NCBI GenBank assembly: GCA_903813345.2
Contig: CAIIXF020000001.1
Coordinates: 16,943,915 to 17,007,914 of the forward strand
Reading direction: 5' to 3'
Origin: Owenia fusiformis
Lineage: Eukaryota; Annelida; Polychaeta; Sabellida; Oweniidae
Length of the DNA: 64,000 nt
The notes beneath the pieces are model-generated. The model did no database searches. It was not told the DNA's origin and saw only the letters and a list, made by a program, of their open reading frames with translations. Shown here piece by piece: positions 54,301 through 60,300 of the stretch (position 1 is the stretch's first letter; every line of letters begins with the position of its first letter). The position numbers and the translations under genes were made by a program.

Positions 54301-57300
54301 AGCAGTTTCAAAACCAGATTACACCTAAAATGACTTGTGAGACAACAGATGGGAAAATCTGGTTCTATCTTATTAAGAAATGTCCGGAGAGTGCAAAAAG
54401 TGAGACTACAGAGAGATGTATAAATGAAAAATACACTGATTTAGATATGATACCTGTTACTGACATATCTACATGGCAACACTATAAGTCAGTGTTCTGT
54501 GCTGTTCTAATTATGAAATTCTGGGAAACAAACAGAACATGTGGGAAACCAGGTTCAGATATTAACTACTTGAAAAACCTAAAAGAGGGCAATTCAATGT
54601 TATATTCTTTCATGATCGATTGTACAAACAAATATATATTTCATAAAATTCCATCGGGAATGAAACCAAGATCTTGTAAGCCAAACAGTATTGCTACTTG
54701 TCCCGAGCATGCTCCACAGTATCTGACGAACAAGTGTAGATATTATGGACTTGACCCATTCAGCGGAAAATTAAACAACGCTCCTATGAAAATTCCAGCG
54801 CGAAATAAGTACTGTGCTTGGTGTTGGAAATGGAACAGTAATGAATCAGAAGCTGACTGTGACATGAATAGGGGTCCAAAGTTTCAGACATCAGGGCAAG
54901 AATTGTGTTTCTTTACATTCACAATAGTAATAGAGTACAAGAATGAGGATGTTCGTTGCCTTGTTCGTTTGGCTACTCAAATGTGTAGCCAACTGGCTGA
55001 AATTGAAAGGTCAGCAATTCCCTGACATTGTTGACCCTATTTCAAAATAATTGCTTAGTTGGGAATATCCTTCATTGGATAAACATTGTGTGGACACAAT
55101 TTTTTGGCTAACTTTTAATAGATAAATGCTTCGTTTGACTCAACCCAGCACAGTAAAATGTACAAGCAATTTTTGGTTTGGATTTTTGTTTTGATTGAAT
55201 ATAATTGCTGTATATAAACATATAATTTAAGAAACGAAATTTTGGAATATATGTTATCAATTGACTAGATGCGAATAGAAACAATCTTGGTTTGCGTCAT
55301 TAAATATTCAAAATCCAGTCAAAGTGATGTCATATTTGAAATCTACATGTAAAACTACGTCTAGAAATATGGTTTTGAAAATTGTTTATCAACTTTGAAA
55401 ATTTAATTTTTTTTGAAAATGTGACTTCTAGCTCGGGTTGATTCCTCATAGACCCCATGTTACAAAATCACAAAAAGTTAAATATCTTTTCTTGTATTGG
55501 ACATATAACATTTTCTTTTACTGGACATATTTTAATTTGCATAACTATTAGATACATAAGGGTAATATAAAAATTAAACCACTAAAACAGATGTTATTTA
55601 AGTTAAAGGGAACTTTCTACTATACCCGCCATGTTATCTGACCCGAACGAGCCACCTGGTGGCGAAACTGGTAACTACCTACTCGCATCTGCGTTATTGA
55701 CAAAGAGTTTTTGAAGTTTAAAGGTATATTCCTTGCCAGACCCTTTCTCTCTTGATATGGTAGCTATAATCATATATATAGTTTCCATATTTAGCAAAAC
55801 ATGGGAAAATGTTTTAATATGGTCAATATTGATCATTTAAAAATCTAGTGCTTATTTCCAGTGAGCTGCCATCTTTTAAGATTTCTTGCAGGAAATGATG
55901 TCATCAACTCTCAACTTCTATAACCTTGCCCATAACAGTATAGGAAAGTAGCACAGAATCACTTCTAGACAAGTGATCATTACTTTCTGTGCAAAAATAT
56001 TTTCAGGGCTTGTCAACTTAGAATAAAAGAAGAGATTTTCAGAAGGATTAAATAAGATACAAAGTTGAAAAAGAATATTTAGCTGCTTTTGTAATTCTTA
56101 ATAGCTCCTCACCTAATGCTATATGCAAAGTTGAGAGTCGATGACATCACTTCCTATGTGAAATTTTTAAAAGATGGCAGCTTACTGGAATTGAGCATCA
56201 CATTTCTAAGTGATCAAATTTGACCATATCAAAACATTTTTGCGTGTTTTGCTAAACATGGCAAGCATATTTATGGTTATAGCTACCATATGAGGAGAGA
56301 GATGGTTTGGCAAGGAATATTCCTTTAATGCTTTAGCTCAATATTGTAATATAATGACTTCTTGTAACAGTTTATCTTAAAGTCCCCGTCTAAAGTTTGA
56401 AAATATTTTTTTAAGCATTCATTTACTATTTGTCATGACTTAAAAAGTTATTTTAGAGATTTTTGAAAAAAAAAATTTTAGGGAAAAAAAGTTGTGAGCA
56501 TTTCATTTCTCAAATATTCAAATTTCCCGCCATTTTTCAAAAAAAGTTGAAATTTTAATCATCAAATATTTCTTAATGCATTTCAAAAAAGATTATCCTT
56601 TTAACACCAATACAAAGATTGAACAAAGGACACACTATTTCAATAATAAAATGCCATATTTAATGGGCCACTTCAATGTTTTAGCATATCAAAAATATTT
56701 TGAAACATTAGTGATGTCACAAAGGTACCAAAAACTTTTTGAAAAAAATTGAAATTTTTTTTTCGATGTCTATCTTTTCTCAATATGCTAGACTTCAATA
56801 ATCAATCAATGTTAATTGTCTAATTAGGTTAAAAGGAAAAATATATTATGTTTTAGATATCATTGTACCATTGGTTTCTATGAGAACTAAAATTTAGAAA
56901 TGCATTTTTCTCGGAACCATTTTCTTGCACTGATAAGTTCATTTATCGCTTATTTATGAACTGATTTTCTTAATTTTTTCGGCAAAAAACATGCGGGGAT
57001 GAATGCTATGCAGTGGTATGAATTGTGGCTAATTAAAAGATATATGTGACCTCTAAAAGTTAGTTTTAAATAAATTCACAAATTTTGGAACAAAAAGTCT
57101 ATCAAAAACCACTTTTTGAAATTTAAAAAAAAAGTTTCACATATCACACTTTGATAACATTGGGTAAGACTACAATATAAGCCAAAGTGGTTTAAACTTT
57201 ACACGGGAACTTTAAGCAAATGTATTTTTAAAATGTGGCGTAGAAGATGCATTTACCTATAGTCACTCATAAGTCGGCAACGGCCGGACATATTTGTTGA

Positions 57301-60300
57301 TTTGTATTTTATCTTATGTATTTTAATTGTATTATATGTGTGTGACTTTAATAAACTATTTTACACTAAAAATTAAAACTATAATCATATTATAAATGTA
57401 TTTGTACGTAAAATATTGTAAAAACTTAAAATAAAACCAAGTATGGTGGATGAAAGATTATTAATTAGGCTAATCAAGATTGCTTACTTACCTGTATGGT
57501 TGTGGGTGTGTTCAGTGACTCCATTCCGCATTTGCCAATGCCCTGTCCAAAGTTTGTGAGTAATTGGCCAGTGAGGTCTACGCCTTCTCTCCAACACCCA
57601 GCCTCCTTTGAAATTATGAAACAATAATTTAAGACCTACACTTACACATTTGGTTCTGGTCTGTGATCCTGGTCCCAAAATTTGACTTTTGGCATCAAAA
57701 TTGCCAATACTGTATCTTGAAAACCAAGAATACTGAGAAACTCGAGAAATTGCAATTTGAAGTCAAATAGGCAAATGTGTTCGTGAGCTAATACAAATTG
57801 AATTTTTAAAATAATCATAATCATAAACCTGTTATAATAGGGAATAAACCATTATTTACTCTATAACCTAAGCAAGAAATACTGCAACCAATTATTTAGA
57901 TAATATGTTCTATAGCTTACAATCAGTTTACGTAGTCCTGCTTCATCATGGGAAACATCTGACGCTGAGAGACTTTGACGTTTGCTGGCAGCCTCTTCCC
58001 CAAGGTGACGTCGTACTAGCTCTTTCACTGGATCACCCTATCAAATGATAAGGCATTAATATTCAAAACGTGACCTGCCGTTTTGTTGAAGATGCCAAAC
58101 ACCAAACACCAATCACCAAACGGCAACAGCTATCCATACATCAAATTGTTATTAAGAAATAGAGAGTTTTGAAGATATGATATGACGTTTTACATAGCAC
58201 TGATGTGGCATTTTATAGGCAACTTGTGCTCACAATTGTAATCCTATGTAATTACATAAGAAAGTAGTCTGTAAAATGTTTTGTCTACCTAAAATATCTA
58301 ATATATTAATATAAAATAGGTACGAGAGCCTTGGACATGTGATATTGTGATTTTGAGTTTTGATATTCATCAAAAATGCTTCATTTTATGACATAAACAT
58401 TGAATCAATGCCATCATCATCAGATAAAACTGGTTATTCCATCACACCAAAAAATTCAAATGAACCCCTGAACCTGTGAAGATTGGAAAATTGTGCTTTC
58501 CATAGAATCTTTTTTACAAAAAGGACCTACGAAAACACTGCAAAAACCTTTTTTAAGAAAAAATAATTATGATTAAAACCTCTTATTTAAACTGATATTA
58601 GATAGACAAGAATGGTTTGGAAGGTCAATTTTTCTATAAATATGTTTTGACTGAGAAATATAAAGATAGAATTGATCCATTTCACTCAAAATTCTGTTTT
58701 TAAATTGTCTTAGTGAGTGACCAGATCATCTTGACCTTGGAGTTTTAACACAAGCCATCAATTTCGCTTCCAAATATAGAGCTGTCAATCAAATTCTTGA
58801 CCTATGTGGAAGAGTAAAAGTTATTTTTAGTTGACTGATGTAGATGATTTCCATCTTGATTTGTTGTCAAAAACAGAATTGAAGTTTTATAAGGATGCTC
58901 AAAAATTAATTTGTAAGCATTTCGAAAATGATTTCTTGATAAATGCATACAGATCAGAGTGACCTACTTGGAACAGACATTAAGAAAGTATTCTTTTTAG
59001 CACAATTAAACAATATACAAATAGTGACTGCCATTGAGGGCAATAGTGTAAATTATTTCCCCGAGGGAATATCCTCTACCTGCGGCTTCGGGAATAGTAC
59101 ATTGTAGAGGATATTCCCAAGGGGAAATCATTTACACTATTGCTCGAAATTAGGCAGTCACTATTTGTTTTATTATATACCCTATACTGACTCTTGTCCC
59201 GTTTCCTCTGCGAAGGCCAAAAAGGCTTAGAAAGCCCCCTCCCCGGGTCCATTGTTAGCATTATAAGCTGTGACGTCATCAGATGCTCAACAGAAATTTT
59301 TGCCTCTGAGACTCTCACTTGACAAATTCAATCGCGTTTAACACGCGGAATAGATTATCATAACACTTGAAATTACACAGACGTATTGAGCTTAGGGAAC
59401 TTTATACACGTTGCTTATACTGTATCGTTCACGCACGTCTGTCATGGTGAACGGAGTTGATTTGTGTTTGTGCTCATCCTCCATTTTTCTGTTTTTCGTC
59501 TGCGCAGTGATGATGTGCAGACGTTTCCAAGGGTAATAGAACTTGCAATTGTGACGTCAGCGGGCAATAGATCAAATGTATATTCCCGCTGACGTCACAT
59601 TTGAGGGAATATAACTTTCCGAGGGAAATAGTAAATCTATTTCGGAACACGTGACTAGGTATTGACCAATCAGGATTAGTGTTACATATTGGGTATATAA
59701 TAAACCAATAAATTGTAGATATGTAAGAACCAAAAAGATTAGAATAAAATATTCTATAAATTGGTATTTAAGAAAATATTTTACTTTTCTATAGCCCCAT
59801 TCTTTGAAAGTGTGTCTTCTAGGTTGGGGAGATTCCCCAACGACCCCATGTTGTAAAATCACAAAAAGTGAAATATATTTTCTTGTGTTGAGAAGAAAAT
59901 ATTTTACTGGACAGGGGCATAGCCAGCTTTCAGTCTGGGGGGGGTGAGTCTAAGGGAACTTTGTAATACCCTGCCATGTTATTTCCCCCCAATTAGCCAC
60001 CTGGTGGCGACACCCACCAATGACTACACTTCTCACATGTAGTATCTGAAAGCCTAAATGTCTTTCTATATAATACCTTGATAGATCAAGATGCAGAATT
60101 ACCTGTGGGGTATCAACAAGAAGGCCAGGGCGGGTTAGAAGTGTTTCCTCAGGTATGTATGACCCAGGGGGACTTGTAACCATCTTTACTAAGATCTGCC
60201 GTGTAGCCTCAGATGGAATCCATGCATCGTGCATTCTAAAACACAAAGCAACTTCCAAAACCATTTCATTGTGTATCAAGTTTAAACATAGCTACAGGTA

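Larger units (their letters stand above)
58038..60102 (-). other. TRAPPC12 intron 2
   Basis: Contains a partial ATGTCACC-type copy (58067-58125), two strong inverted repeats (59017-59168 and 59551-59598) and a decayed AGATGCGAGTAGA-type copy (about 59790-60040, with AGCCACCTGGTGGCGAC and GACCCCATGTTGTAAAATCA). A CAGGGGCATAGCC end sits inside the last one near 59916. No gene. Confidence 0.55.

Noticed and set aside
54020-54333. 91- and 119-residue ORFs overlapping the SMB gene
   Set aside because: Shadows in other frames of the signal-peptide and cysteine-rich protein.
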